This document shows, piece after piece, positions 1 through 9,221 of a stretch of DNA of 64,000 bases. The notes under the pieces are model-generated. The model worked only from the letters and a program-made list of their open reading frames with translations. It made no database searches and was not told the origin of the DNA. This stretch comes from Roseovarius aestuariivivens (GTDB taxonomy: Bacteria > Pseudomonadota > Alphaproteobacteria > Rhodobacterales > Rhodobacteraceae). Position 1 is the first letter of the stretch, and every line of letters begins with the position of its first letter. The position numbers were made by a program, and so were the translations under genes. The stretch is from NCBI RefSeq assembly GCF_004761875.1, contig NZ_SJEY01000001.1, positions 658,520 through 722,519 on the forward strand, written 5' to 3'.

Positions 1-788
1 TCGCAATTGGCGATGGCGAAGTTCCACATCGACACCGAGCGCGCGGGCGCTTCGAGCGTGGTGTAGGTGTCTGCCGCGATCTCGAACTCGGCCACTGGGA
101 ACGCGTCGAGGATCTTGGCCTGCTCTTCTTCGGTGAACTCGATGATGTTCACGTCGGTCTGCACCTCAAGCTGGCTGACCGCCGGAACCGGCACGCCGGC
201 TGCGAAGGCGATCACGTCAAGAAGGCCGTCCTGCAACTGGCCGCCGAGGTCGCCCCAGCCGCCGTTGCGGCGCTCGAAGTCGACGCCGAGCGTTTCCATC
301 ATGCGCGGGAAATACGTGTCCGAGGTCGACCCCGCCGGGCCGAAGCCGATGCGTGCGCCCGCCGGAATTTCCGCGATCGAGGTGATGCCGGACGAGGACA
401 GCGCCGTGACGCTGAACGGGGTCTGGTACATCGGGAACATAGCGCAGGCATTGGTCATCTGCAGGCCGGGCGCGATCGGGTTGGTGCCCTCGAGCGATTC
501 TGCCGCCGGGCCCATCGTGGTCATGCCGAACTGAGCTTCGCCGGTATGCACCAGCGCCATGTTCTGCATCGGGCCGCCGGTGACTTCGCCGCCGCCGGTC
601 AGGCCCAGCTCTTCGGCGACAAGGTTGGCCCAGCCGGAGCCGTAGGCGAAGTAGGTGCCGCCCTGCGAGGCGGTGCCCACGGTGAAGCTTTCGGGCCAGC
701 CGGTGCGATCCTCGTGCCCCCCGGCGAAGGCCGCGCCTGCGGTGAGGGTCGCGCCGAGTGCCACGGCTTTCAGAAGTGTCTTGGTCAT
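1..788 (-). CDS. TAXI-family TRAP transporter solute receptor (C-terminus cut by window edge)
   Basis: Periplasmic solute-binding receptor of a TAXI-type TRAP transporter, which passes a small organic anion to a fused membrane permease. The reading frame is open from the ATG at 788 down to base 1, so only the first 262 residues are present. A Sec signal peptide covers about residues 1-23 and ends in an AAFA-type cleavage site. The mature part opens with the family signature FTVGTASQGGTYFAYG, followed by the GGPMQNMALV and FGMTTMGPA stretches typical of TAXI receptors. A good Shine-Dalgarno (AAGGGAGAGAC) precedes the ATG. The permease partner would lie to the left, outside the window. The ligand cannot be read from the sequence. 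Confidence 0.9.
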   Translation of the reverse strand, partial: MTKTLLKAVALGATLTAGAAFAGGHEDRTGWPESFTVGTASQGGTYFAYGSGWANLVAEELGLTGGGEVTGGPMQNMALVHTGEAQFGMTTMGPAAESLEGTNPIAPGLQMTNACAMFPMYQTPFSVTALSSSGITSIAEIPAGARIGFGPAGSTSDTYFPRMMETLGVDFERRNGGWGDLGGQLQDGLLDVIAFAAGVPVPAVSQLEVQTDVNIIEFTEEEQAKILDAFPVAEFEIAADTYTTLEAPARSVSMWNFAIANC

Positions 789-1030
789 GGTCTCTCCCTT
801 ATGTTTTCGACCGTCGCGGCTACGGCCCGCCCCCGGGAAAGTAAACCCTGCAGCAAACCGAACAGGACCCGTGAAACCACGGATCCCGCCGCGCGTAATC
901 GAAAGTGTACTCGTTTGGAAATAAGGCAACAAATAATCCGCAGGTGCAAGCAGGAAGCAGGAACCGGTGTCGCGGCGGGAGTGCACGCGGCATATCGAAT
1001 CTGCTATCATGGCAGTGGGAGGACCCTGTC

Positions 1031-1336
1031 ATGAACCACGAATTGACCCGAAAGCGCCGGCTGCTTCTGGTGACCTACAAGCGTTATCTGGAGGCCGACC
1101 TGGGCTGGAGCCGCGCCAGCAGCGCCGCGCGCGCCTGGTTTCCCGACGAAAGCCGGCCCTATCGCGGCACGATGGGCAGCCCGCGGTCGCCGCTGCGGCG
1201 GATCTATGAGAAACGGCAGCGCGCGCTGCTGCAACTGGCCGCGGCGCGGGCGAAATTCCGCGAGGCCAAGGCGCAGATGGAGGCCCGGCGCACCATGATC
1301 CTGTGCCTGCCTGCCCCGCGCGACGGCAGCGCATGA
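1031..1336 (+). CDS. Small basic hypothetical protein (101 aa)
   Basis: Not recognised. The ATG at 1031 was chosen because GGAGG lies just upstream at about 1018-1022. An open frame continues further upstream but has no ribosome site. The product is Arg/Lys-rich, has no signal peptide or membrane segment, and is predicted mostly helical, with a charged Glu/Lys/Arg/Ala-rich stretch around residues 55-90. Its stop overlaps the start of the cytochrome c gene (ATGA), so the two are probably co-transcribed and translationally coupled. Confidence 0.6.
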   Translation: MNHELTRKRRLLLVTYKRYLEADLGWSRASSAARAWFPDESRPYRGTMGSPRSPLRRIYEKRQRALLQLAAARAKFREAKAQMEARRTMILCLPAPRDGSA

Positions 1337-1794
1337 GCGTTGCCGCGCCCTGGACCCGGCGCGCAGGCAGGCTGGGCCTTCTTCCGCTCGCCTTTGCGGT
1401 GTCGGGGTGTCTTGCAACGCCCGAGCCGGACGTGTCGCGCGCGGCCGGAGCCGCGCTTTTCGCGGAGCATTGCGCGGCCTGTCATGGCGCGGATGGCCAT
1501 GGCGGCGGACCGGTCGCGGCGGGGTTGGCCACCGCCCCGGCGGACCTGACGAAGATCGCCCAGCGGCGAGGGGGCGTCTGGCCGATGCTGGAGGTCATGT
1601 CGATCCTCGACGGCTATGCCATGGCGCGCAGGCCGCGCGCGGACATGCCCGTGATCGATGCGCTGACCGAGGGGCCGACGGTGGCGTTCGACAGCGGAAA
1701 CGGCGTGGAACGCCCCACGCCCGCTCGCCTTGTCGCGCTGGCGGAGTATCTTGAAAGCCTGCAATCGCCGAGGCCCGTACGCTACGTGCCCTGA
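1333..1794 (+). CDS. Membrane-anchored c-type cytochrome (lipoprotein)
   Basis: Mono-haem cytochrome c of 153 residues, probably an electron carrier on the periplasmic face of the inner membrane. The N-terminus is a lipoprotein signal peptide ending in a lipobox with Cys26 as the likely acylated residue. The haem site CAACH lies at residues 47-51, followed by a Gly-rich GADGHGGG turn common in class I cytochromes. A Met in ADMPVID is a candidate sixth haem ligand. The ATG overlaps the stop of the preceding gene by 4 nt. The redox partner is unknown. Confidence 0.85.
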   Translation: MSVAAPWTRRAGRLGLLPLAFAVSGCLATPEPDVSRAAGAALFAEHCAACHGADGHGGGPVAAGLATAPADLTKIAQRRGGVWPMLEVMSILDGYAMARRPRADMPVIDALTEGPTVAFDSGNGVERPTPARLVALAEYLESLQSPRPVRYVP

Positions 1795-1892
1795 GACCGC
1801 GCCGGGCGGTTTGACCTGCCCGGGATACGGTAGCGGATCAAAAAAACCTTGATGAATCAGATCGTTCCGGTGTCTTGTGACAGCGGTTCCGC

Positions 1893-3458
1893 ATGTTCCG
1901 AGTGCTTCGCCGTTTCAGGACCACCCGCGGACATGGCGCGCGCGCCATGATCGCGACCGATTTTGAGGGGCAGGACGTGCGTGAGATCGTCGTCGAAATG
2001 GCACAGGATATCGGACAGGCAGGCGTGGTCCCGGCACGCCCGTTTGCGCCCGCACTTGCCCTGAGCGTTGCAATGGCGTTTCCGGTGAGTGCGACCGCGC
2101 AGGACCGCGATCCGATGCTCTTTCACGACTCCCATGGTCTGAAGGTCCGCGGGCATCTTCAGGTCGGCTTGAACGCGGTGAGCGAAGATAATCTCTTTTG
2201 GGATCTGGCCGCCACGACCGCGCCCGCGAGCAGGTTCGACCCCGACACGGACTGGCTGGAAGGCTACATAAAGCCCGGTCTCAGCTTCGAGTGGCAGACT
2301 GGGCAGGGCGCGGTGGTTTACGGAAAGCTTTCTGCCGTGGCGTCCTATACCTGGGGCAGGGACGCGTTCGACACGGGCGATAACGGGGCGATGACGCTTG
2401 AAGAGGCGTATTTCGCCGTACGAGGTGATCTGGGCGACGGCCTCTCATACGACCTGTCGCTTGGGCCGCGCGAACTGACGCTGGGCACCGGCATGCTGAT
2501 CGCCAACGGGGCCACCAGCGGGTTCGAGCGCGGCGCGCTGAAATTCGGGCCGCGCAAGGCGTGGGAGGTGGCCGCGATCGGGCGGATATCCTCGCAGAGC
2601 GTCACGGGGACGGCCTTTTACCTCGATCCGAACGAGTTGCCATCCACGGACGGACAGAATGCACTCGCAGGTGTCGATCTGCGGTATGACGACCCTCGCG
2701 GCGGCTATCTGGGCGCGACCTATGTCGATGTCGTCAACTCCAATTCGCCCTATCCGCAGGCGGCGCGGGGCGGGATCGGCCCGCCCACCGTGACGCCCGG
2801 GGCGCGGCAGGACACCAGGACGCTGGGCCTTTACGCGAAAACGCCCCCGTTCGCGGGGGCGCTGGAGAACTGGGTCTTCACCGGTGATGTCGCCTATCAG
2901 TGGAACGACCGGATCGACCTGGAGGCATGGGCCGGGCGCGTGACCGCCGGGTATACCTTCGCCCGACTGCCGTGGTCGCCGAACCTGACCATGGGGTACC
3001 AGACATTTTCCGGGGACGATCCGAACACGACCACGCTGGAGAGGTTCGATCCGCTTTACTATCAGGGCAGCCCGAGCGCCTGGGCGACGGGGTCGAAGTC
3101 GGCCTCGACCTTCATCAATTCCAACGTGAACGCGCTGACGCTGGCGCTGCGCGTGCAGCCCACGCGGCAGGACACCTGGACGCTGCGCTATGCGCATATC
3201 CGGGCGAATGAATTGAACAGCCCCGTACAATTCGGCCAGGCGACCCGTGTCGATGTGAACGGGAATGTCGTGGCCGGTGTGACCACGGCCCATCTCGCCG
3301 ACGATCTGTTCGTCGAATACAGCCGCATCATCAATCGCAATACGTTCCTGACCGCCGGTCTGTCGGTGTCCTTTCCCGGACAGGCGATCGACACGGTCAT
3401 CGGCCGGAGCGCAGACCCTTGGACAGGAGGATTCATCAATGTCGTCGTCAACTTCTAG
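1893..3458 (+). CDS. Outer-membrane beta-barrel porin, alginate-export/DUF1302-like
   Basis: Predicted outer-membrane channel. After a hydrophobic signal segment ending near ATAQ (about residue 69 of this longest frame), the protein is a run of alternating amphipathic strands rich in Tyr, Trp and Gly, and it ends in VNF, a C-terminal Phe typical of barrels inserted by BamA. The overall pattern resembles the alginate-export porin family, but the substrate is not evident. The start is uncertain: GTG at 1977 or ATG at 1998 would place the signal peptide nearer the N-terminus. The next gene starts inside this one, suggesting a coupled porin and hydrolase that import and process one substrate. Confidence 0.75.
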   Translation: MFRVLRRFRTTRGHGARAMIATDFEGQDVREIVVEMAQDIGQAGVVPARPFAPALALSVAMAFPVSATAQDRDPMLFHDSHGLKVRGHLQVGLNAVSEDNLFWDLAATTAPASRFDPDTDWLEGYIKPGLSFEWQTGQGAVVYGKLSAVASYTWGRDAFDTGDNGAMTLEEAYFAVRGDLGDGLSYDLSLGPRELTLGTGMLIANGATSGFERGALKFGPRKAWEVAAIGRISSQSVTGTAFYLDPNELPSTDGQNALAGVDLRYDDPRGGYLGATYVDVVNSNSPYPQAARGGIGPPTVTPGARQDTRTLGLYAKTPPFAGALENWVFTGDVAYQWNDRIDLEAWAGRVTAGYTFARLPWSPNLTMGYQTFSGDDPNTTTLERFDPLYYQGSPSAWATGSKSASTFINSNVNALTLALRVQPTRQDTWTLRYAHIRANELNSPVQFGQATRVDVNGNVVAGVTTAHLADDLFVEYSRIINRNTFLTAGLSVSFPGQAIDTVIGRSADPWTGGFINVVVNF

Positions 3459-4782
3459 CCTTGTCGCGCTGGCCGCCGGCGTTGCTTTGACCCTGGGCCT
3501 GCCGACCGGCGCGCAGGCACAATCCACGCCCTTGTCGGCGCAGGAGTCCGACTCGCGCGTGATGGGCTGGATGCAGGGGTTTCCGCCGCCCGAAGACAAG
3601 ATGATCACCCAGCCCGACAGCGTCTATTTCAGCTTTCCAAGGCTGCGCTGGTCGGTCTGTCACCTGCGGGAATTCCTGCCGACCGAGGAGATCAGCCGCG
3701 GCCTTGGCGCGCCGGTGCCCTTGAGCTATCCGTCACCGTCCGACTTTGCCGACCTGCGCGCCGAGATCGACGCGGTCACCTTCACGCCGCAGAAGAGCGA
3801 CGCGGAGATGACTTGGAAAGAGTCGCTCTATGCCAACTACACCGACGGCATGCTGATCCTGCACAAGGGTGAGGTCGTCTATGAGCGGTATTTCGGCTGT
3901 CTTGAGGAAGACGGCAAGCACGCGATCATGTCGATGACCAAGTCCGTCACCGGCCTTCTGGCCGAGATCCTGGTGGTTGAGGGCGCGCTGGACGACACGG
4001 CGCTTGTGCGCGACATCATTCCCGAGATCGGCGATAGCGCCTTTGCGACGGCGACCGTCCGGCAGGTCATGGATATGACCACGGGTGTCAAATACTCTGA
4101 GGATTATTCGGACCCGAACGCCGATATCTGGCTTTATTCGCGCGCCGCCAGCCCGCTGCCAAAGCCCGAAGGCTACGACGGCCCGGATGGCTACTGGGAA
4201 TACCTGCAACAGGTCGCTCCAGACGGCAATCACGGCGATGAGTTCCACTACAAGACCATCAATTCCGACATGCTGGGCTGGATCATCAGCCGGGTCACGG
4301 GCAAGGCGGTGACCGAGCTGGCCTCGGAGCGGCTCTGGCGCCGGATGGGGGCCGAGCAGGACGCCTATCAGACGGTCGACGGCAAGGGAGTGCCGTTCGC
4401 GGGTGGCGGGATTACCGCAGGCCTGCGCGATCTTGGGCGGCTGGGGCAGGCGATGCTGAACGAGGGCGTGCTGAACGGCCAGCGCCTGTTCCCGGCGGAG
4501 GTCGTGGCGAAGATCCGCGCGGGCGGGGACCGTGACAAGTTCGGCGACGGCTTTCCGACCTTCGGCGCCGGCAGCTATACCAGCCAGTGGTGGGTTCTGC
4601 ACAACGATCACGGGGCCTATGCGGCGCGCGGCGTGCACGGGCAGACGATCTATGTCGATCCGACGGCCCAGATGGTGCTGGTGCGGCTGGCCTCTTTCCC
4701 GCGCGCGCAGAACGGGTTCATCGACCCCACGTCGTTGCCCGCCTATCAGGCTGTCGCGGACTTTCTGATGACGCGGGAATGA
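3439..4782 (+). CDS. Secreted serine hydrolase, beta-lactamase / 6-aminohexanoate-dimer hydrolase (NylB)-like
   Basis: Periplasmic serine hydrolase of the class C beta-lactamase fold. A Sec signal peptide ends about residue 28 (GAQAQ). The nucleophile motif SMTK is at 165-168 (Ser165, Lys168). A YKTIN motif at 271-275 sits where this family has its YxN-type Tyr, and a GVHGQT segment near the C-terminus occupies the KTG/HxG position. Length (447 aa) fits NylB-like esterases/amidases better than true beta-lactamases. The start overlaps the porin stop by 20 nt and has a strong AGGAGGA ribosome site at 3423, so the two are translationally linked. A penicillin-binding-protein-like carboxypeptidase is the main alternative. 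Confidence 0.85.
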   Translation: MSSSTSSLVALAAGVALTLGLPTGAQAQSTPLSAQESDSRVMGWMQGFPPPEDKMITQPDSVYFSFPRLRWSVCHLREFLPTEEISRGLGAPVPLSYPSPSDFADLRAEIDAVTFTPQKSDAEMTWKESLYANYTDGMLILHKGEVVYERYFGCLEEDGKHAIMSMTKSVTGLLAEILVVEGALDDTALVRDIIPEIGDSAFATATVRQVMDMTTGVKYSEDYSDPNADIWLYSRAASPLPKPEGYDGPDGYWEYLQQVAPDGNHGDEFHYKTINSDMLGWIISRVTGKAVTELASERLWRRMGAEQDAYQTVDGKGVPFAGGGITAGLRDLGRLGQAMLNEGVLNGQRLFPAEVVAKIRAGGDRDKFGDGFPTFGAGSYTSQWWVLHNDHGAYAARGVHGQTIYVDPTAQMVLVRLASFPRAQNGFIDPTSLPAYQAVADFLMTRE

Positions 4783-4787
4783 CATGA

Positions 4788-4808
4788 GGCGCGCGTGACC
4801 GGCGCGCC
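4788..4808 (+). terminator. GC-rich hairpin after the hydrolase gene
   Basis: A perfect 7-bp stem (GGCGCGC / GCGCGCC) with a 7-nt loop begins 6 nt after the stop codon. No T-tract follows, so this may be a transcript 3' end stabiliser rather than a classical intrinsic terminator. Confidence 0.4.
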
Positions 4809-4995
4809 CGCCGAGGTCTGAAAATAGACGTCAACGCGCGGGCGCGCGCGCTTTGCGGCGGCGTCGTCTTGCCCGCATCGCGGGAAACGCGCGCTGTCGA
4901 AACTCGTTGTCAGAAAGGCCGGAACGCGGCACCATGGCGGCCAAGCATTATATCCGACGTCATTTCGCCCGTGTCTTCATTCAGGAGGTTTTGCG

Positions 4996-5529
4996 ATGAG
5001 AGTGTCCGAGCCCATTGAAGTATTATCCTACAGTTTAAGTGCCACCACCCCGATCAGTCTAGGCGAGACTGGCCCTGCGACGTTCGACGTGACGCTGCAC
5101 ATAGACGGCAATCTTGACGACGACCTGTCTGGCCTGACGCTTCGGTTCGAGGACGTGTCGAGCCCGGGACAGGTGTTTTCGCTTTTCGGCATGCCATGGT
5201 ACGGCGACACGCCCGCCCAATCCGCCGCAGAGCCGGCCAAGGACAATGCGGCGATCTGGGCCCTCTCGAAGGTCATCGAAATCTCGAAAATGGTCGAGGG
5301 CGAGTTCGTGTTCACCCCAAACGAGGATGGAACTACGACCGCCGAAGGCTGCTATTTCTGCGATGACAATGCGGACGGTGTCATAGACAGGACCGGCGCC
5401 GAGGCGATCCAGAAGTGCAGCTTTTTCACGACGTCGCTGGAGCCGTCGGACAACACGCCGGCATCCGGGGACGGGTTGGTTGATGAGCTGATCTTCGTTT
5501 TTGAAGGCGGGGCGGATCTGATCGCCTGA
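4996..5529 (+). CDS. Hypothetical acidic protein (177 aa)
   Basis: Not recognised. An excellent ribosome site (AGGAGG at 4982) fixes the start. The product is acidic, lacks an obvious signal peptide, and looks beta-rich. A segment CYFCDDNADGVID (about residues 120-132) holds two Cys followed by a DxNxDGxID run resembling a calcium-binding dockerin/EF-hand-type loop. It stands alone between the hydrolase and a convergent VPLPA-CTERM gene. Confidence 0.65.
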   Translation: MRVSEPIEVLSYSLSATTPISLGETGPATFDVTLHIDGNLDDDLSGLTLRFEDVSSPGQVFSLFGMPWYGDTPAQSAAEPAKDNAAIWALSKVIEISKMVEGEFVFTPNEDGTTTAEGCYFCDDNADGVIDRTGAEAIQKCSFFTTSLEPSDNTPASGDGLVDELIFVFEGGADLIA

Positions 5530-5540
5530 AGAGGCGGGAA

Positions 5541-5559
5541 GCGGCCGATACCGGGCCGC
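5541..5559. terminator. Hairpin between convergent genes
   Basis: Perfect 6-bp stem GCGGCC / GGCCGC with a 7-nt loop, in the 53-nt gap between two convergent genes. It could end either transcript, but no T-tract is present. Confidence 0.4.
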
Positions 5560-5582
5560 ATCCCGTGGGGTCCGGAGAGGAT

Positions 5583-6437
5583 CTATGCGGTCTTGGTCTG
5601 ACGCCGGCGGAGCAAGGCCAGCCCGCCCAGCCCGGCGATCAGCATCCAACCTGCCGCGGGCAGGGGGATCGTGCTTGGCGGCACGACATTCACGTTGATG
5701 CCGGTGCTGGCGATGCTGTTGCCCTGATAGAACGCTTCCAGCTCGATCCGGTAGGACCCGGGCGTCCGGGCGTCGAAGAATTCGAGCGGGGTTCCGGCAT
5801 TATTGAAGAACTCGTAGTTCCAAGAGTTCTGCGCCAGCGAACTGACGCTCAGCAGGTTGGCGTATTCGGCCGCGTCGGCGGCGACGGTGCCCGCCCCGGC
5901 CGCGGTTGTCGTATCGCCAAGAGCATGATCGGCGAAGGGCAGATTGATCGGATCGAATTCAAGGAAATTCGTCCCCGCGGTCGGATCGCCGTCGAGCCGC
6001 AGCATGTAGGTGAGGGCATTGAGCGAGGTCAAATCCTTGGCGGGCAGCCCCAAGAACTGGGAGTCGCTGCCGATGCTCCACTCGAAATTCCAAATGGCGG
6101 TGCCGGTGCTGCCCGGCGCAAAGCCAAAGCCGGACGGCGGCAGGCCTGCGTCGAAGGTATAGGTGTCGACCCCGTCGTAATTGAACGTGTTCTGCGGCTG
6201 ATTGTTCTGGTCGAAGCGCAGTTTGGCGCGCACGCCGAGTTCGGCCACCGGAAGGTTGCTTCCCAACACGGCCGGATCTCCGTAGGTGCCGGTGTCGACG
6301 GTGAAGTCGCCATTGGCATTGCCGGATCCGAAGATCACATTGTTAGAGACAGACGCGGCCACTGCCGGCTGGGCAATCGTAACGACAAGGCTCAGAGCGC
6401 AGGCGGCTTTGAGCGCCTTGGTTTTACAAAGTTTCAT
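5583..6437 (-). CDS. VPLPA-CTERM sorting-domain secreted protein
   Basis: Exported beta-rich protein of unknown function. The start at 6437 is preferred because GGGGAGA lies upstream; a longer frame adds 13 residues without support. A Sec signal peptide (ends near VAA) is followed by a Gly/Asn/Asp-rich body. The C-terminus is a full sorting tail: the motif IPLPAAGW, a hydrophobic helix (MLIAGLGGLALL), then RRRQTKTA. In the VPLPA-CTERM family this tail is believed to be cut by an exosortase-type enzyme and the protein delivered to the envelope. No exosortase gene is in the window. Confidence 0.85.
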   Translation of the reverse strand: MKLCKTKALKAACALSLVVTIAQPAVAASVSNNVIFGSGNANGDFTVDTGTYGDPAVLGSNLPVAELGVRAKLRFDQNNQPQNTFNYDGVDTYTFDAGLPPSGFGFAPGSTGTAIWNFEWSIGSDSQFLGLPAKDLTSLNALTYMLRLDGDPTAGTNFLEFDPINLPFADHALGDTTTAAGAGTVAADAAEYANLLSVSSLAQNSWNYEFFNNAGTPLEFFDARTPGSYRIELEAFYQGNSIASTGINVNVVPPSTIPLPAAGWMLIAGLGGLALLRRRQTKTA

Positions 6438-6607
6438 GAGTTTAACTATCTCCCCTGGATATGAACCTAGGACCATAGCGGGCGATGCTTGGAATTCAAC
6501 CGAAGCTGCCGGGCGTGGTCTGCGGTCGCCGCGCCGGGTCTGTGGAGCCTGTCAGATACTCTCTAACCGGCAACGTCTTTTTCGCGTCTCCCGCTTTAGC
6601 TGCAAGA

Positions 6608-6736
6608 TCGCCCAGCTTGGGTCAACGTCTTAGAAAATTTATGAAAAAATCCTTGTGAAGGCGCTGTCGCCCAGCTTAACGTAAAAGGAGTGTTGTAGTT
6701 TATTGCGCTGTTGCCATCACATGTTTTCATAAATTT
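6608..6736. promoter_or_regulatory. Repeat-bearing intergenic control region upstream of the sulP gene
   Basis: The roughly 410-bp gap between divergent genes is more AT-rich than its surroundings. It holds a direct repeat TCGCCCAGCTT at 6608-6618 and 6667-6677, and an exact 13-bp inverted repeat (AAATTTATGAAAA at 6635-6647, its complement TTTTCATAAATTT at 6724-6736). The arms are 76 nt apart, so they look like paired operator half-sites rather than a hairpin. The bound regulator is unknown. Confidence 0.5.
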
Positions 6737-6848
6737 CCCCTGACGTTTTTTTCGGGGAGCTTTCCATAGTGTCTTTTTAAGACGACAGGCTTGGCGCGCA
6801 TTTTCATTTTTCCAAACGGTCGCCTGTGCGGGCGGTGACACCTCTTCG

Positions 6849-9065
6849 GTGAACAATATAATGATGTTTGAGGCGCCTCTGCCCAAGATGACTAAATCCA
6901 CGCCGATTTTTGCGTTCCGTGCGTTTCAATTTGTTATCGGAAGCGTCGTGATCGGCACGATGGCGGTCACGCTGACCTTGTCCTTTGCGGCGCTGGTCTA
7001 CACCGGGCCGCTTGCGATGTATCTGGGCACGGGTGCGAGTCTGATCCTGTTCGCGGCCGCGCTCATGTCGGTCATCGGGGCGCTTACCTATTCGGTCCGC
7101 GGATCGATTGCCAATCCGCAGGACGCAACCGCCGTGGTTCTCGGGTCGGCGGCCATCGGTATCGCTTCGTCGAAATCCATCACGCCCGACGCGCTTTTCC
7201 CGACGATCCTGGCCTTGCTTGCGGTGGCGTGTCTCATGGTCGGAGCAAGCGCCTTTCTGGCCGGCGTGCTGCGCCTAGGGGCCTTGGTGCGCTATGCGCC
7301 CTATCCCGTGATCGCCGGGTTTCTCGCCGCAACCGGCTACCTTCTGGTGATCGGCGGTCTGAGCATCGCCACGCGGGAAAGCGTCACGGCGTTCAACCTT
7401 GCCGAAGTGCTTAAAAGCGTTCCGCTGTCGCGTTGGTTGCCATGGGTGGCGGCGGGTCTCGCGCTGGCGCTGATAACCAAGTGGTTTCCGGGTGATTTCA
7501 CGCTGCCTGTTGTTCTCGTCCTTGCCGCTTTGACGTTCTATTCGGCCCTTGCGCTGAACGGTATCTCGATCGAGACCGCGCTGGCGCGCGACATGCTTCT
7601 GGGGCCGTTTGACGAAACGGACACTGGCCGCGTTTTCGATGCCACATTCCTTGCGAAGATCGAGTGGGCCGAGATCCTAGCGGCGGCGCCGACGCTTGGC
7701 GCCGTCACCGGGCTTGCCCTGCTTGGTTCGCTTTTGAACACCACAGGTTTCGCGGTCGTCGTTCGGGAAACCACGGATACCGAGCGCGACATGCGCGCCA
7801 CCGGGCTTGTGAACCTTGTGGCGGCGCCGCTGGGTGGTCTGCCCGGATACACTATTTTGGGCGAATCCATCCTTGCCCGGCGGATGGGCCTTGGCGGACA
7901 TGTCCCCGGCCTTGTGGCGGCTTTTGCCTGCGCGGGGGCGGCCTATGCCGGAACGGCCTATCTTGCCTATGCCCCGGCGGGTCTCATGGCCATGATCGTG
8001 TGCTACCTTGGCTTTGACCTGTTGGGCAGCTGGCTTTTGACCAGCCGGAAGCGGATGTCGTCCTACGAGTACGTCATCGTGCTCATGATCGTGTTTGTAA
8101 CGGCCACGTTCGGCTTTCTCGAGGCGATCGCGCTGGGCACGCTATCGGCGGCTTTGATCTTTGTGGTCACCTACGCCAGAACGGATGTTGTGCGCCTGCG
8201 CTCCAGCCTCGCGCAACGCCATTCCTGGGTCGAGCGATCCGAGGAGGAGCTGGCGCATCTCAAGGCGGTCGGACATGCCTATATCGTTCTGGACCTGTCG
8301 GGGTTTCTGTTCTTCGGCACGGTGGACAAAGTGGCCAGCCTGGTGCGGGCCGAGATAAAGTCGGAATCCGAAATTCGCTATCTTATCCTCGACTTCCGGC
8401 GCGTGACGGGTTTGGACGCGGCGGCGTCGGCGTCCCTGATCGAAATGGTGAGGCTGTGCCGGTCCGCCGGCGTGGAAATCACCTTTTGTTCGATTTCGAC
8501 CGATCTGGAGCGCCAGATCCGCGAGGTCGTGCCCCGCCATGAGCAGCCGCGCATCAACGGATCGCTCAACGCGGAACTGGAACGCGTGGAAGACAGGTTG
8601 TTGACGGAAGCGTTCGGTTCGGAACGGGCCTACAGGCCCCGCATTCTGGAGCTTGTGCACGGTCTGGAGGAGGAATACGCCGACAGACCGGACGTCATCC
8701 ACCGTGTCGCCCTGTCCGAAGGGCAGGAATTTCCGGTCAGTGCGAATGGATCCGACAGCATTTTCGTCGTCTGCAGCGGCAAGCTGCGCTCAGAGGTTCC
8801 AGCAAAGGACGGTCGCCTGAAAACCGTCGCAAAACTCAGGGCCGGGGCCCTGATTGGCGAGCTTGGCTATTACACGGGTGTGCGGCATTCGGCCTTGGTG
8901 GTCGCCGAAACCGTCAGCAACCTTGTGCATATTGACCTGCGGCAGTTGGGCAAATCCCGCTCGGATCACCTGATGGAGTTCCACAAGGCCTGCGGAGAAT
9001 GCCTTGCGAGGCGGTTGATCCGGCTGACCGATCAATTGAGCGATCATGGGCTTGGCCCGCGGTGA
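6849..9065 (+). CDS. SulP-family anion transporter with STAS and C-terminal cyclic-nucleotide-binding domain
   Basis: Inner-membrane anion permease (sulfate, bicarbonate or organic anion). About residues 20-440 form the SulP core of 10-14 membrane helices with the SIANPQDATA and GLPGYTILGES segments. About 465-570 is a STAS domain (YIVLDLSGFLFFGTVD, then LILDFRRVTGLDAAA). About 620-725 is a CRP-like cNMP-binding beta-roll, including GALIGELGYYTGVRHSA, in place of the usual phosphate-binding cassette. This three-part design implies gating by a nucleotide or by STAS contacts. The start is uncertain: GTG 6849, ATG 6861 or ATG 6888 are possible and none has a strong ribosome site. The transported ion cannot be decided. 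Confidence 0.88.
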   Translation: MNNIMMFEAPLPKMTKSTPIFAFRAFQFVIGSVVIGTMAVTLTLSFAALVYTGPLAMYLGTGASLILFAAALMSVIGALTYSVRGSIANPQDATAVVLGSAAIGIASSKSITPDALFPTILALLAVACLMVGASAFLAGVLRLGALVRYAPYPVIAGFLAATGYLLVIGGLSIATRESVTAFNLAEVLKSVPLSRWLPWVAAGLALALITKWFPGDFTLPVVLVLAALTFYSALALNGISIETALARDMLLGPFDETDTGRVFDATFLAKIEWAEILAAAPTLGAVTGLALLGSLLNTTGFAVVVRETTDTERDMRATGLVNLVAAPLGGLPGYTILGESILARRMGLGGHVPGLVAAFACAGAAYAGTAYLAYAPAGLMAMIVCYLGFDLLGSWLLTSRKRMSSYEYVIVLMIVFVTATFGFLEAIALGTLSAALIFVVTYARTDVVRLRSSLAQRHSWVERSEEELAHLKAVGHAYIVLDLSGFLFFGTVDKVASLVRAEIKSESEIRYLILDFRRVTGLDAAASASLIEMVRLCRSAGVEITFCSISTDLERQIREVVPRHEQPRINGSLNAELERVEDRLLTEAFGSERAYRPRILELVHGLEEEYADRPDVIHRVALSEGQEFPVSANGSDSIFVVCSGKLRSEVPAKDGRLKTVAKLRAGALIGELGYYTGVRHSALVVAETVSNLVHIDLRQLGKSRSDHLMEFHKACGECLARRLIRLTDQLSDHGLGPR

Positions 9066-9221
9066 GAGCGGATGCGGAAGGCCGCGGCGTGCGCTTGGGG
9101 CAGGGGGAATTGGTCGGCAAGCGCGGGTTGTGATGCAAGCGGCCCGGCACGTATCCCGGCCCACGCATTGGCCGGAGGGCGTTTCGATCGCCGGGGCAAT
9201 GCGGTCGGTGGCGTTGAAACG

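Noticed and set aside
1801..1826. CCGGGC...GCCCGG hairpin after the cytochrome gene
   Set aside because: Stem of only 6 bp, loop of 10 nt and no T-tract; too weak to list as a terminator.
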